The translations under genes and the position numbers were made by a program. A DNA stretch of 64,000 nt from Thermoplasmata archaeon. Lineage in GTDB: Archaea; Thermoplasmatota; Thermoplasmata; Lutacidiplasmatales; UBA184. Position 1 is the first letter of the stretch; every line of letters begins with the position of its first letter. Of this stretch, positions 1 through 8,438 are shown piece by piece. The notes under the pieces are model-generated. The model saw nothing but the letters and a program-made list of their open reading frames with translations. It did no database searches and was not told where the DNA came from. Location of the stretch: positions 124,001 through 188,000 of the forward strand of contig JAKIVS010000002.1 in the NCBI GenBank assembly GCA_022750435.1, read 5' to 3'.

Positions 1-1
1 C

Positions 2-1111
2 GTGGAGACGAACGTCCGGGAGGTCGCGAAGGGACTCTGCGCGGCCGGCGACGACGTGCGCGTGTTCACGAGCGATCTTTACGATGAGGGCCGCTGGGAG
101 CGGCGGACCGGCTTCGCCCCTACGGTGGACGGCGTCCCCGTACGACGATTTCCGGTGCGCAAACGCGTGATCCCGTTCCTGACGATGCCGATGATGGGCG
201 GCGTGATCGACGCCCTGGCGGCCGAGCCGTGGGACGTGATCCACGCGCATTCCCACCGGTACGGCCACGTCCTCCAGGCGGCCGCGGTCGCTCGTCGACG
301 GCGGATCCCGTTCGTCGTGTCGACCCATTACCACCCCGCGGACCGGGGGGAGCGGGCGCTCAAGCGGGGCCTGCTCCGCTGCCAGGATGTCGCGTTCGGG
401 ATGAGCGCGTACCGGATCGCGGATGCCCTCGTGGTGGAAACCGGGCGGGAGGCGTCCCTCGTCCGGGAGTTCGCCCCCTCGAAGGGGATCCACGTGATCC
501 CGCCGGGGATCGATCTGGAGGCGTGGAGCCATCCCGAGGGCGAGCACGCCGCGGTCGCCCTGCCGGACCGGTTTCTCCTCTACGCCGGTCGCATTGCTCC
601 GAACAAGGGGCTCCCGGTCCTCTTGCGGGCGTTCGCCATGCTCCCGAAGTCCGGGCGCCCTGCGCTCGTGCTCATGGGCCGCGACTGGGGCGAGCGGCCG
701 GCCTTGGAGCAGCTCGCCCACGATCTCGGCATTTCCTCCGAAATCGTCTGGCTCGGCCACGTGGACTCGCTCGCGGAGTACCGAGCCGTGTTCCGGAGGG
801 CGAGCATCTTCGTCCTTCCCTCGGAGTGGGAAGCGTTTGGGCTCGTGCTCCTCGAGGCGATGGCCGCCCGGGTCCCCATCGTCGCCTCCGCTGTCGGTGG
901 AGTTCCGGAAGTCCTGGAGGGGGGCCGGTCCGGCCGGCTCATTCCCTACGGGGCGGTCGACCCGCTCGCGAGCGCCATCGGCACCCTTCTGGGAGACGAC
1001 GGCGAACGATCGCGACTCGTCCAGGCCGGCGCCGAACGGGTCGCGGGACTCACGTGGGCGCGCGCCGTCGAGCGCCACCGGGCGCTGTACCGGGAGCTCG
1101 CTCGACCGTAG
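2..1111 (+). CDS. GT4-family glycosyltransferase, 5' partial
   Basis: Glycosyltransferase of the GT-B fold, family 4, which transfers a sugar from an activated donor to a glycan or lipid acceptor, probably at the cytoplasmic face during envelope or glycoprotein glycan synthesis. The N-terminal acceptor domain is followed by the C-terminal donor domain, with GRIAPNKG near residue 195 and EAFGLVLLEAMA near residue 275; the latter carries the donor-binding Glu of the EX7E signature. The first visible residues (ETNVREVAKGL) correspond to the stretch just after the usual N-terminal Gly-rich loop, so the true start lies upstream of the window and the codon at 2 is only the first in-frame start-like codon. 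A convergent gene follows. The substrate cannot be read from the sequence. Confidence 0.9.
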   Translation: METNVREVAKGLCAAGDDVRVFTSDLYDEGRWERRTGFAPTVDGVPVRRFPVRKRVIPFLTMPMMGGVIDALAAEPWDVIHAHSHRYGHVLQAAAVARRRRIPFVVSTHYHPADRGERALKRGLLRCQDVAFGMSAYRIADALVVETGREASLVREFAPSKGIHVIPPGIDLEAWSHPEGEHAAVALPDRFLLYAGRIAPNKGLPVLLRAFAMLPKSGRPALVLMGRDWGERPALEQLAHDLGISSEIVWLGHVDSLAEYRAVFRRASIFVLPSEWEAFGLVLLEAMAARVPIVASAVGGVPEVLEGGRSGRLIPYGAVDPLASAIGTLLGDDGERSRLVQAGAERVAGLTWARAVERHRALYRELARP

Positions 1112-1226
1112 TCGGGCCGGGCAGTCGCTCGAGCTCGTCGGCCAGTTGGCGCGTCGCGGACCGCTCCGGCTCCTCCTCAAGGAGGGAGCCGGCGCGCAGC
1201 AGGACGACGCTCAGGGAGAGGATCAT
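1050..1226 (-). CDS. Possible 58-aa protein translationally coupled to the aminotransferase
   Basis: An open frame starts with an ATG that overlaps the TGA stop of the upstream aminotransferase as ATGA. That is the arrangement seen at several convincing gene pairs in this window. It begins MILSLSVVLLRAG, continues through an acidic stretch, and ends inside the 3' end of the convergent glycosyltransferase. Third positions are mostly G or C in the first 38 codons. I recognise no family, and the C-terminal third (Pro/Arg/Ala-rich) looks like antisense of the glycosyltransferase. It could equally be chance. Confidence 0.22.
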   Translation of the reverse strand: MILSLSVVLLRAGSLLEEEPERSATRQLADELERLPGPTTVERAPGTAPGGARRRAPT

Positions 1227-2356
1227 GCCGCCTGCAACTCCGCTCCGACCGAGCGCAGGATGCTAAGTCCCTTGCGGAGATTTTCACGCGACGCGGCGAA
1301 CGAGAGCCGAAGGTGGTTCGCGCCGAGCGAACCGAAGGCGTCTCCCGGCGTGGTGATCAGTCCGCGCTGGAGGAGCGTGCCGGCGATCTCCTGCGCGGTG
1401 CCGGGCCAGTCGATCTTCGGGAAGGCGTAGAAGGCGCCGGCCGGCGGTACGACGGTCACGCCCGGAATCTTGGCGAGGCCCTTCGCGATCAGGGCCCGCC
1501 GGGCCCGGAACTCGGCCACCATCGCCCGGGTCGCCGCGCCGCCGTCCTCGAGCCCCACGAGCACCGCCGCCTGGGCCGGCGTGGACGGGCAGGCCATCAT
1601 GTGGTAGTGCATCTTGTTGATCTCGACGGCGAGGGCGCGCGGCGCGACGAGGAACCCAATCCGCCAGCCCGTCATGGCGAGCGTTTTCGAGAAGGAGTTC
1701 ACGATGACCGCCCGGTCGGTGCGCCCCCAGAACGACTGGAACTTCCCCTCGTAGACCATCTCCTCGTACACCTCATCGGAGACGATGGTGAGGTCGTGCT
1801 CTTCGGCGAAGGAGATCATCCGGTCCACGGTCGCCTTCGAGAAGACGCTCCCCGTCGGGTTCGACGGGCTGTTGACCACGATGACCCGGGTCCGGGCCGT
1901 GACGAGCCGCTCGAGCTGGTCGAAGTCCGGTTGGTACCCCTTGTCCTCCAGGAGGTCGTACGCGACGGGTCGGGCGCCCATCAGCTTCGCGTGCGGAGGG
2001 TAGAGGACGAATCCCGGGTTCGGCACGAGGATCTCGTCCCCGGGGTCGTACAGGGTGAGGGCGAGGGCCATGAGCCCCTCGGAGCCGGAGCCCGTGACGA
2101 TGATGTTGTCCCGACCGGTGTCGGGGTCCCGCTCGCGGTACCGCTCCGCGATCTTCTCGCGGAGGGGCAAGAGGCCCGCGGAGGGGCCGTAGTGGTTCAT
2201 TCCGTGGCGGACGGCGTCGCAGAGGGCGTCGAGCACGGCCTTCGGCGGCTCGAAGTCCGGCTCCCCGAGCCCGAGGTTGATCGAGTTGGGCGGGGCCGCC
2301 TCGAACATCTTGCGGATGCCCGAGATTTCCACCTGGCGGACCCGCTCGGCCACCAC
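1223..2356 (-). CDS. Class I/II pyridoxal-phosphate aminotransferase
   Basis: Fold-type I aminotransferase of the aspartate/aromatic aminotransferase group, moving an amino group between an amino acid and a 2-oxo acid in the cytoplasm. Visible marks are NLGLGEPDFEPP near the N-terminus, NSPSNPTGSVF in the substrate and PLP region, SDEVYEEMVYEG, and SFSKTLAMTGWRIGF with the PLP-binding Lys at about residue 220. An in-frame extension to 2497 exists but is Arg/Pro-rich and unlike the family. I place the start at the first of two GTG codons (2356), giving 377 aa, a normal length. A weak TATA-like CTAAGAA sits about 28 bases upstream, consistent with a leaderless transcript. It is divergent from purA. 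Substrate preference is unknown. Confidence 0.92.
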   Translation of the reverse strand: MVAERVRQVEISGIRKMFEAAPPNSINLGLGEPDFEPPKAVLDALCDAVRHGMNHYGPSAGLLPLREKIAERYRERDPDTGRDNIIVTGSGSEGLMALALTLYDPGDEILVPNPGFVLYPPHAKLMGARPVAYDLLEDKGYQPDFDQLERLVTARTRVIVVNSPSNPTGSVFSKATVDRMISFAEEHDLTIVSDEVYEEMVYEGKFQSFWGRTDRAVIVNSFSKTLAMTGWRIGFLVAPRALAVEINKMHYHMMACPSTPAQAAVLVGLEDGGAATRAMVAEFRARRALIAKGLAKIPGVTVVPPAGAFYAFPKIDWPGTAQEIAGTLLQRGLITTPGDAFGSLGANHLRLSFAASRENLRKGLSILRSVGAELQAA

Positions 2357-2504
2357 GGGGCCGCGCGACGGGACCCCCCTTCTTAGCGTTGGTGGGGTCG
2401 CGAACTCCCGTCGAGCAGCGCGACCCCGTTCGTCGACGGAGTAGCACGGTCGCGGCGCCCGCGCGGCCGCACCGGAGCGGAAGCCACCGGGCGACACAAG
2501 CGCC

Positions 2505-2510
2505 TTTTAC
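2505..2510 (+). promoter_or_regulatory. TATA-like box of purA
   Basis: CCTTTTACC stands out in a GC-rich divergent gap. It lies about 40 bases upstream of the purA GTG, and GGAGG at 2533-2537 serves as a ribosome-binding site. This is one of few genes here with a visible Shine-Dalgarno sequence. Confidence 0.5.
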
Positions 2511-2546
2511 CCGCTCCGCTCCGTTCGCCCCCGGAGGGAAGTTCGC

Positions 2547-3887
2547 GTGCCCGTCATCGTCGTGGTCGGCGCCCAGTTTGGGGACGAGGCGAAGGGGAAG
2601 GTCACCGACTACCTCGCCGCGAACGCAACGTTCGTCGTCCGAACCGGCGGGGGCCCGAACGCGGGCCACACCATCGAGATCCCGGAGGGCAAGGTCGTCC
2701 TCCACCAGCTCCCGTGCGGGGTCCTTCGCTACGGGGTCACGGCGGTGTGCGGGCCGGGGATGGTGCTCGACCCGACCGCCCTCGATGAGGAGATCCGGAC
2801 CCTCCAGGAACGTCGGATGTTCAAGGGCTCGCTCGTCGTCAGCGAGCGTGCGCATGCCATCCTCCCCACCCACATCGCCGAGGATGCGTGGGAGGAGAAG
2901 GTCCGCACCGCCACCCACCCGGGCGCGGAGCTCGGAACGACGATGCGCGGGATCGGACCGGCGTACGCCGACCGGTACGGGCGGTGGGGGATCCGGTTCG
3001 GCGAACTGATCCATCCGGCCAAGCTGCAGCAACGTCTCGAGCTCCTCGTGGCCTCGAAGCCCCACTTGAAGGAGCTCGTGGACCTGCCGGCGATGCAGGC
3101 GAAGTTGGCCGAAGTCGCGAGCCGACTCGCGCCGTACGTCCAACCGACGGAGCCCACCCTCTGGTCGGCCCTCGCCCGCCAGGAAACCGTCCTGCTCGAA
3201 GGAGCCCAGAGCGCGCTCCTCGACGTCGATTTCGGGACCTATCCCTACGTCACGAGCCACCACCCCACTTCGGCGGGGGCCCTGGTCGGGAGCGGGATCC
3301 CTCCGTTCGAGGTCTCGGAGGTCGTCGGCGTCACGAAGGCGTACGCGACCCGGGTCGGCGCCGGTCCGTTCCCCACGGAGGTCGAGGGAGATCTGGGCGC
3401 CTACCTCCAGCGGGAGGGCGGCGAGCGGGGAGCGACGACCGGTCGCGTCCGCCAGGTCGGCTGGCTCGACCTCGTCCTCCTCCGGTACGTCACCAAGCTC
3501 AACGGGTTCACCTCGCTCGCGCTCACCAAGGTCGATGTGCTGGGGGGTCTCGACGACGTTCCCGTCGCCGTCCAGTATGTCACCCCCGACGGACGGACGC
3601 TCACCGACTATCCGCCGTCCGACGCCGAGGAACTTGCCCACGTGACTCCGGTGTACGAGAAGCTCCCGGCCTGGCCGAAGTTCAACGAGCGACTCACCGC
3701 GCGGCTTCGGGAGGAGGGAGCCTCGGCCCTTCCGAGCCCTCTGAAACGGTTCGTCGAGTACCTCGGTCGAGAGACGGGCGTTCCCGTCGAGTGGGTCAGC
3801 TACGGACCCCGGCGCGAGGAGACCGTCTGGCTCGGCAAATCGCACGGGGGACCGTCGGCGGGGGCGGTGACTGCGTGGGCGCAGTGA
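2547..3887 (+). CDS. purA: Adenylosuccinate synthetase
   Basis: Catalyses IMP + aspartate + GTP to adenylosuccinate, GDP and phosphate, the committed step toward AMP. The N-terminus VGAQFGDEAKGK is the phosphate-binding loop (normally GDEGKGK; here Ala replaces the second Gly). NAGHTI follows near residue 38, with RGIGPAYADRYGRWGIRF near 140 and the guanine-binding region LTKVDVLGG near 325. The 446-aa length is normal. The start is a GTG 10 bases after GGAGG. Purine synthesis is cytoplasmic. The next gene follows after 10 bases and is probably co-transcribed, though it is a transporter of unrelated function. Confidence 0.97.
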   Translation: MPVIVVVGAQFGDEAKGKVTDYLAANATFVVRTGGGPNAGHTIEIPEGKVVLHQLPCGVLRYGVTAVCGPGMVLDPTALDEEIRTLQERRMFKGSLVVSERAHAILPTHIAEDAWEEKVRTATHPGAELGTTMRGIGPAYADRYGRWGIRFGELIHPAKLQQRLELLVASKPHLKELVDLPAMQAKLAEVASRLAPYVQPTEPTLWSALARQETVLLEGAQSALLDVDFGTYPYVTSHHPTSAGALVGSGIPPFEVSEVVGVTKAYATRVGAGPFPTEVEGDLGAYLQREGGERGATTGRVRQVGWLDLVLLRYVTKLNGFTSLALTKVDVLGGLDDVPVAVQYVTPDGRTLTDYPPSDAEELAHVTPVYEKLPAWPKFNERLTARLREEGASALPSPLKRFVEYLGRETGVPVEWVSYGPRREETVWLGKSHGGPSAGAVTAWAQ

Positions 3888-3897
3888 CCCCGTTCCC

Positions 3898-4764
3898 GTG
3901 AGCTTCGACCCGTTCCTCTACGTCGCCCTCGTGGCGGGGTTCGCCGTCGGTCGAGCGACGACCTGGCGATCTCCCGTGGTCGGTCAAGCCGCGCTCCTCA
4001 CGGTCGCGATCCTGCTGTTCCTTCTGGGAGACAGCCTCGGCCGGCTGCCCGGGGCCACGCTGCTCGCGCAGATCCCGTTGGCCGTCGTGTTCGCGGGGGC
4101 GACGCTCGCGGTCACGCTTCTGGCGGTTCGACTCCTGGCCCGACCGGCCACCGGTCCGCCCGCCCCACCCAACTCCGTGCCCCTGCGAACGACCCTGATC
4201 ACCCCAGCCGGATTCCTCGCGGCCCTCCTCGCGGGAGTCGTCGTCGGGAAGCTCCTCGGGGGCGGACCCGGGCAGGGAACCGAGTACGCGCTCTACGCCC
4301 TGTTGGTCCTGGTCGGGTTCGACCTCCAGCTGGACCTCGCCCGGCTCCGCTCGGCCTGGGTGCCGATCCTCGCGGCCGTGACCGGGGCCCTAGTCGTCGC
4401 GGTGGCGTTTGGGGCGACCCGCCTGGTGCCGTGGTCCGCGGCGTTCTCGACCTCCTTCGCCTTCGGATGGTACTCGCTGGCCGGCCCGCTCACCGCCGTC
4501 CGGGTCGGTCCGGCCCTCGGCCTGTTCGCCTTCCTCGCCAACTTCCTGCGGGAGAATCTGACCATGCTCTCGGCGCCCGTCCTCGGGAGGAAGGTCCGGG
4601 GCGACGGCCTCGCGGCGATGGGGGGCGCCACGTCGATGGACACGACCCTCTACTTCGTGACCCGCTACGGGGACCCGAGGGCCGCCACGGTCGCCCTCGC
4701 GACCGGCGTCGTGCTGACGACGGCGGCCGGTCTGCTCCTTCCGGTCCTCCTGAGCGTCGCCTAA
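3898..4764 (+). CDS. LysO-type (DUF340) lysine exporter-like membrane protein
   Basis: Polytopic inner-membrane protein of the LysO/YbjE family, whose characterised bacterial member exports lysine. About eight hydrophobic segments are visible. The family-typical C-terminal half is clear: GFDLQLDL, FAFGWYSLAGPLT near residue 195, FLANFLREN, and GGATSMDTTLYFVTRYG near residue 240. The 288-aa length matches the full-length bacterial form. The start is GTG 10 bases after the purA stop. Export of basic amino acids is inferred from the family only. Confidence 0.85.
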   Translation: MSFDPFLYVALVAGFAVGRATTWRSPVVGQAALLTVAILLFLLGDSLGRLPGATLLAQIPLAVVFAGATLAVTLLAVRLLARPATGPPAPPNSVPLRTTLITPAGFLAALLAGVVVGKLLGGGPGQGTEYALYALLVLVGFDLQLDLARLRSAWVPILAAVTGALVVAVAFGATRLVPWSAAFSTSFAFGWYSLAGPLTAVRVGPALGLFAFLANFLRENLTMLSAPVLGRKVRGDGLAAMGGATSMDTTLYFVTRYGDPRAATVALATGVVLTTAAGLLLPVLLSVA

Positions 4765-4772
4765 GCGTGAAG

Positions 4773-4778
4773 TTTATC
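4773..4778 (+). promoter_or_regulatory. TATA box of tRNA-Val
   Basis: AAGTTTATCGG lies directly after the upstream stop codon. Its centre is about 29 bases before the first tRNA base, as expected for an archaeal tRNA promoter. Confidence 0.65.
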
Positions 4779-4804
4779 GGAGCGAGCGACTCGGCACCGT
4801 CGGT

Positions 4805-4877
4805 GGGCTCGTAGTCCAGCGGTTAAGACGTCGCTCTCACACAGCGAAGACCGCCGGTTCGAATCCGGCCGAGCCCA
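4805..4877 (+). tRNA. tRNA-Val (CAC)
   Basis: A 73-base cloverleaf with acceptor stem GGGCTCG/CGAGCCC, anticodon stem TCGCT/AGCGA closing the loop CTCACAC (anticodon CAC, reading GUG), and T-arm GCCGG-TTCGAAT-CCGGC. The discriminator is A; no CCA is encoded and there is no intron. A TATA box at 4773 precedes it. Confidence 0.97.
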
Positions 4878-4968
4878 TCCACGCCGATCGCCCGCGGGGT
4901 ACACGACCGGGGCGGTCGCGGACCCCCCGCAGGGGAGAGTTCATTTCCGCCAGCCGGTCCCGCTGGGC

Positions 4969-7140
4969 GTGTCCGCTCGGACCTCCCGGGTCGTGCGTTC
5001 GTCGCTCGTCGTGGCGGTCGGCCTCGTCGCCCTCCTGCTTCTGCCGGCCTCGGCGATCCCGGCTTCTGGGCACGGGGCGCTCCCTCCACGGGCGAGCGCG
5101 CCCATTGTGATCTCCTCCGAGAGAGAACCGAGCACTTCGGGCCCCCCGGAGCCCTCCGCCCGCGTCGGCCATTCAACCGCGACGTCCCCGGACGCGTCGG
5201 GGGAGAGTCAGACCGTCACCGGACAGCCGCCCCTCCCACCGCAAACCTCGATCGTGAATCCTCTCCAGTACTACTCCCGGGAACCGGCCCCAATGGGGAT
5301 CGCCGATTTCGGGGTGACGGGGGCGTCGCCCGGCGCGAGCGGATACGAGTACTCCTCGCCGAGCTTCCAGGGACAAGCGGTCGTGCGCTCCCTCGCGGTT
5401 ACCATCAGCGGCACGTCGTCGAAGGTCACGGCGTTTGAGCTGAACGCCGTTGTCGTGCTGCAACGGAATGGGACCGATTACTCCTACTGGGTCCAGAACG
5501 GACTCCACCTCGACGCCGGTTCCGATGAGTTCACGATCGGCGGCGCGTACGTCTGGAACTTCTCCTCCCCGGGCGCCACGCTGAGCGCCGGCGAGTTGAA
5601 CGGCAGCGCGGGCTCGATGCTCGCGTCCGACACCTACTACTACATCCCCGGGTGTGGCGTGAATTACTCCGGCCAGTGCACAACGCTCGGCCTCCCCGCG
5701 ACCATCACCGGTCGAATCCTCACGTCGACGAGCGCCGGGGTCCCGTTCGTGGCGTACCAGTACGACCTCGGCTCGGGCTGGGTGACCTACGACAACGTGT
5801 CGTTCCCGCGGATGACCGCCGCCAGCGATTCTGGATTCCGGGTGGACGGCTTCGCACCGACGCCGTACGCGGCGAGACTCTACTACGATGCGGAGTGGGT
5901 GTGGGTCGGGGCCGGGGGTGGTTCCGCGAGCACCGACCAGGGATCCGACCTCAACATGACCCTCTCCTGGTGGAACGGACACAACTACCAGGCGGTGCCA
6001 ACGGCCTGGAACTTCGGGGGCGACACGGGCGAGACATCCTCGAACGTGACGGACGTCGCCGCGAACCCTCTCGGAGCGCACCTCGCGAGTGGCGCCGGAA
6101 CCCTCGGCGTCCTGTACAATCTGAGCGGGGTGGGGTTCCTGAACTTGTCCGTGCCCACGCGCGCTCCCGCCTCGGTCCTCGTCGACGGGCATGCGACCCC
6201 GTTCCAGGAAGGCTCGGCGAACCTCACGCTTCCCATCGGAACCCACTCCCTTGACCTCCAGAATTTCTCGAACGCGTCGGAACCGTTCTCCCTCCGCGCG
6301 GGGGAGACGACGTACGTGAATCTCTCCGGCGCGGGCGAGGTGACGGTGAACGAATCCGGGCTGCCCCCGGGCACGCCGTGGGGGGTCACCCTCAACGGCA
6401 CACCAGAAGCCACCTCGGCCATGGTCCTCGTCCTGAATGTCGCGAACGGGACCTACCCCCTCGCCTACCCACCGGTGTCCGGCTACCACCTCGTCGGTTC
6501 GGGCCCAGCGACCCTGACCGTTCCCCGGACGGGACGAATCTCCCTCCAATTCGCCCGATTCACGTACGACGTCACCTTCACGCAGTCGGGCCTGCCGCCC
6601 TCGACTCCCTGGTGGGTCGATGCGAACGGGAGCGACGTCCAGGGGACGGGGCCCTCCCTACTCGTAACGGCCCCGAACGGGTCGACGCCGTACTCGGTCG
6701 GCTCCCTCTACGAATTCCTCGCGGACCCCAGCGAGGGGCAGATCCTCGTCTCGGTCGGCATCCCGACCCCCCAAGCGGTGGCGTTCTCGTATCGTGCGAC
6801 GTTCGTCGCCGGAACGGTGCATCCGGCGAGTGCCGAGGTCTCGATCGACGGCGTGGATCTGGCCCTGGCCGACGGCGCCTTCAACGCCTCGGTGATCCCG
6901 GGGTCGTACGACCTCATCGCGCGCGCGCCCGGGTACGCCCTCGACCAGGTCAATGTGACGGCGACGCCGGGGAACGTCACCTGGGAGAACCTCTCTCTCG
7001 TGGCGAACCGGACCACCGGTAACGGCCCCGGAACCCCCACCGCAGGCGGAATCTCCCTGGCCACGGCCGCTTTGGTGGTGGCCGCGGTCGCTGGCGTCGC
7101 AGCGGCCACGGTCATCGTGCTCGTCCGTCGACGGCGCTAG
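4969..7140 (+). CDS. Thermopsin-family (A5) secreted protease-like protein with ESGLP modules
   Basis: Predicted extracellular, membrane-tethered acid protease. After a signal peptide (residues 5-33), the segment from about 85 to 395 has thermopsin hallmarks: YYSREPAPMGIADFGV, YSYWVQNGLHLD, and WNGHNYQAVPTAWNFGGDT. Two ESGLPPGTPW-type modules follow near residues 462 and 539, then a carboxypeptidase-regulatory-like segment, and a C-terminal helix (about 692-719) ends in RRRR, anchoring the protein with its bulk outside. Many NxS/T sequons suggest glycosylation. Thermopsins are pepstatin-insensitive acid proteases of Sulfolobales and Thermoplasmatales, and the catalytic residues are not firmly assigned, so activity is inferred. 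The GTG start lies about 27 bases after a weak TTCATTT box. Confidence 0.85.
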   Translation: MSARTSRVVRSSLVVAVGLVALLLLPASAIPASGHGALPPRASAPIVISSEREPSTSGPPEPSARVGHSTATSPDASGESQTVTGQPPLPPQTSIVNPLQYYSREPAPMGIADFGVTGASPGASGYEYSSPSFQGQAVVRSLAVTISGTSSKVTAFELNAVVVLQRNGTDYSYWVQNGLHLDAGSDEFTIGGAYVWNFSSPGATLSAGELNGSAGSMLASDTYYYIPGCGVNYSGQCTTLGLPATITGRILTSTSAGVPFVAYQYDLGSGWVTYDNVSFPRMTAASDSGFRVDGFAPTPYAARLYYDAEWVWVGAGGGSASTDQGSDLNMTLSWWNGHNYQAVPTAWNFGGDTGETSSNVTDVAANPLGAHLASGAGTLGVLYNLSGVGFLNLSVPTRAPASVLVDGHATPFQEGSANLTLPIGTHSLDLQNFSNASEPFSLRAGETTYVNLSGAGEVTVNESGLPPGTPWGVTLNGTPEATSAMVLVLNVANGTYPLAYPPVSGYHLVGSGPATLTVPRTGRISLQFARFTYDVTFTQSGLPPSTPWWVDANGSDVQGTGPSLLVTAPNGSTPYSVGSLYEFLADPSEGQILVSVGIPTPQAVAFSYRATFVAGTVHPASAEVSIDGVDLALADGAFNASVIPGSYDLIARAPGYALDQVNVTATPGNVTWENLSLVANRTTGNGPGTPTAGGISLATAALVVAAVAGVAAATVIVLVRRRR

Positions 7141-7301
7141 ATTCCGGAGTCGTCGACCCCGATCCCATCCGAGGCTGCTATCGTTCGACGAGCTCCCCGG
7201 CCGGGGGAGGTCGGTCTCGGAGGCGGCCCTTCCGTCTCACGGCGGGATCCCCCGATCGCCCTCACCGGAGGAGGCCGATACGGCTCCCGACGGTCCAGCC
7301 C

Positions 7302-8075
7302 CTACATGGAGGGCGGCGGGGGAGCCGCCATCGGGGGCCCCATCGGAACGGACATCGCGGCCTGGGCCCTGCGGAGCCGCTTCTGAACTTGGTGCGCGCC
7401 GATGAAGACGAGAATCGGTGCGAGGATGGCCAGCACGGGGATGATGTAGAAGATGGCCCCGACCTTGGCGACCGTGCTCTGATAGCGCGAACCGAATCGC
7501 CAGAGTCCCAGGATCGCCCCGATGAGCCCGAGGAACGCCAAGAACCCTCCCCCGTAGAGCAGGGAAACCGAGCCGCCCGGGAGGGATGTGGCATTGTTCT
7601 GACAGGTCGTGTCGGTGGAGCCACAGCCGAGTGCCGTGTGGATCGAGGCGGCGTACAGGCCGGCGAATCCGACCAGGAGCAGAAGTCCGATGAGCCCGAT
7701 GACGCAGAGCACCATGGGCACGGTGAATCGGCCGTCCGCCTTCCGGAGGCTTGCGAAGCCGAGCGTGTACAGGACGAACGACAGGAGCCCAAGCGCCACC
7801 CCGGCGAGGATCGCACCAATCGCGAGGAAAATCGTGTTGAGGATGGTCTGGAAGTTCGCCCTGGAAGAGATTCCACCGCCGACCGCGAAGCCCACGTCGA
7901 GGAGGACGATGAACACGCCGGCGATTGCCAGGCCCAAGCCCAGGATGCCGAGGAGGGCTCCCCACTTGATGCGAGAGGCCCCGGCCATTTCGGCCTCCGT
8001 CGGGGGCATCCCCCCATTCGTTCCTGGCCCTACCGGCATCGGCGCAGCTGGCGGTGGGTTCCACGGGGTCGCCAC
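7302..8075 (-). CDS. DUF973-like multi-spanning membrane protein
   Basis: Integral membrane protein with five or six hydrophobic segments after a Pro/Gly-rich cytoplasmic N-terminus (residues 1-33). It ends in a Pro/Met-rich tail (MGPPMAAPPPPSM). The pattern of TM pairs, LGFASLRKADGRFTV, and LWRFGSRYQSTVAKVGAIFY near residue 195 resembles archaeal DUF973 proteins, which have no known function. The start is GTG at 8075. It is convergent with the thermopsin-like gene, with 161 bases between the stops in which I see nothing. Confidence 0.7.
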   Translation of the reverse strand: MATPWNPPPAAPMPVGPGTNGGMPPTEAEMAGASRIKWGALLGILGLGLAIAGVFIVLLDVGFAVGGGISSRANFQTILNTIFLAIGAILAGVALGLLSFVLYTLGFASLRKADGRFTVPMVLCVIGLIGLLLLVGFAGLYAASIHTALGCGSTDTTCQNNATSLPGGSVSLLYGGGFLAFLGLIGAILGLWRFGSRYQSTVAKVGAIFYIIPVLAILAPILVFIGAHQVQKRLRRAQAAMSVPMGPPMAAPPPPSM

Positions 8076-8223
8076 GCAGAACCTTGGTGGGCTCGTGGGT
8101 TATCGATCCTGCGTCGGACTGCGGACGGGTCCGGCGCGGATAGGTCCGACCTCGGAGTCGGTCGAGATCGGGGCTGGAGCTCGCCGCGATCACGGGCGGT
8201 CAAGGTCCTCGATTCGGGCGTCG

Positions 8224-8325
8224 ATGAAGGCGCAAACCAACCTGAAGCTCGTCTCGGTGACCCGCATGAAGTACGGGGAACTCGTCCTGCACTACGAGGT
8301 CATTCGGGGCTCCAAGGCCAAGTAG
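8224..8325 (+). CDS. Possible 33-aa small basic protein
   Basis: A short open frame lies in the otherwise empty 363-base gap between two minus-strand genes. The peptide begins MKAQTNLKLVSVTRMKYG and ends VIRGSKAK. Thirty of 33 third positions are G or C while first and second positions are much less GC-rich, which is the codon signature of real genes here and not of random GC-rich DNA. Upstream sequence in the same frame lacks this signature. I see no clear TATA box at leaderless distance and no ribosome-binding site, and I do not recognise the protein. The flanks 8076-8223 and 8326-8438 hold nothing else I can support. Confidence 0.4.
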   Translation: MKAQTNLKLVSVTRMKYGELVLHYEVIRGSKAK

Positions 8326-8438
8326 GTCGAACCGAGCGGCGCCCGCTCCCCGGAGCTCCGCGGGCGATGGGGGACCCCCGGGGACGCCAGCGCTCTCCCC
8401 GATTCGAGCGCCGCAAACGCATGGCGAATCGGAGACCC

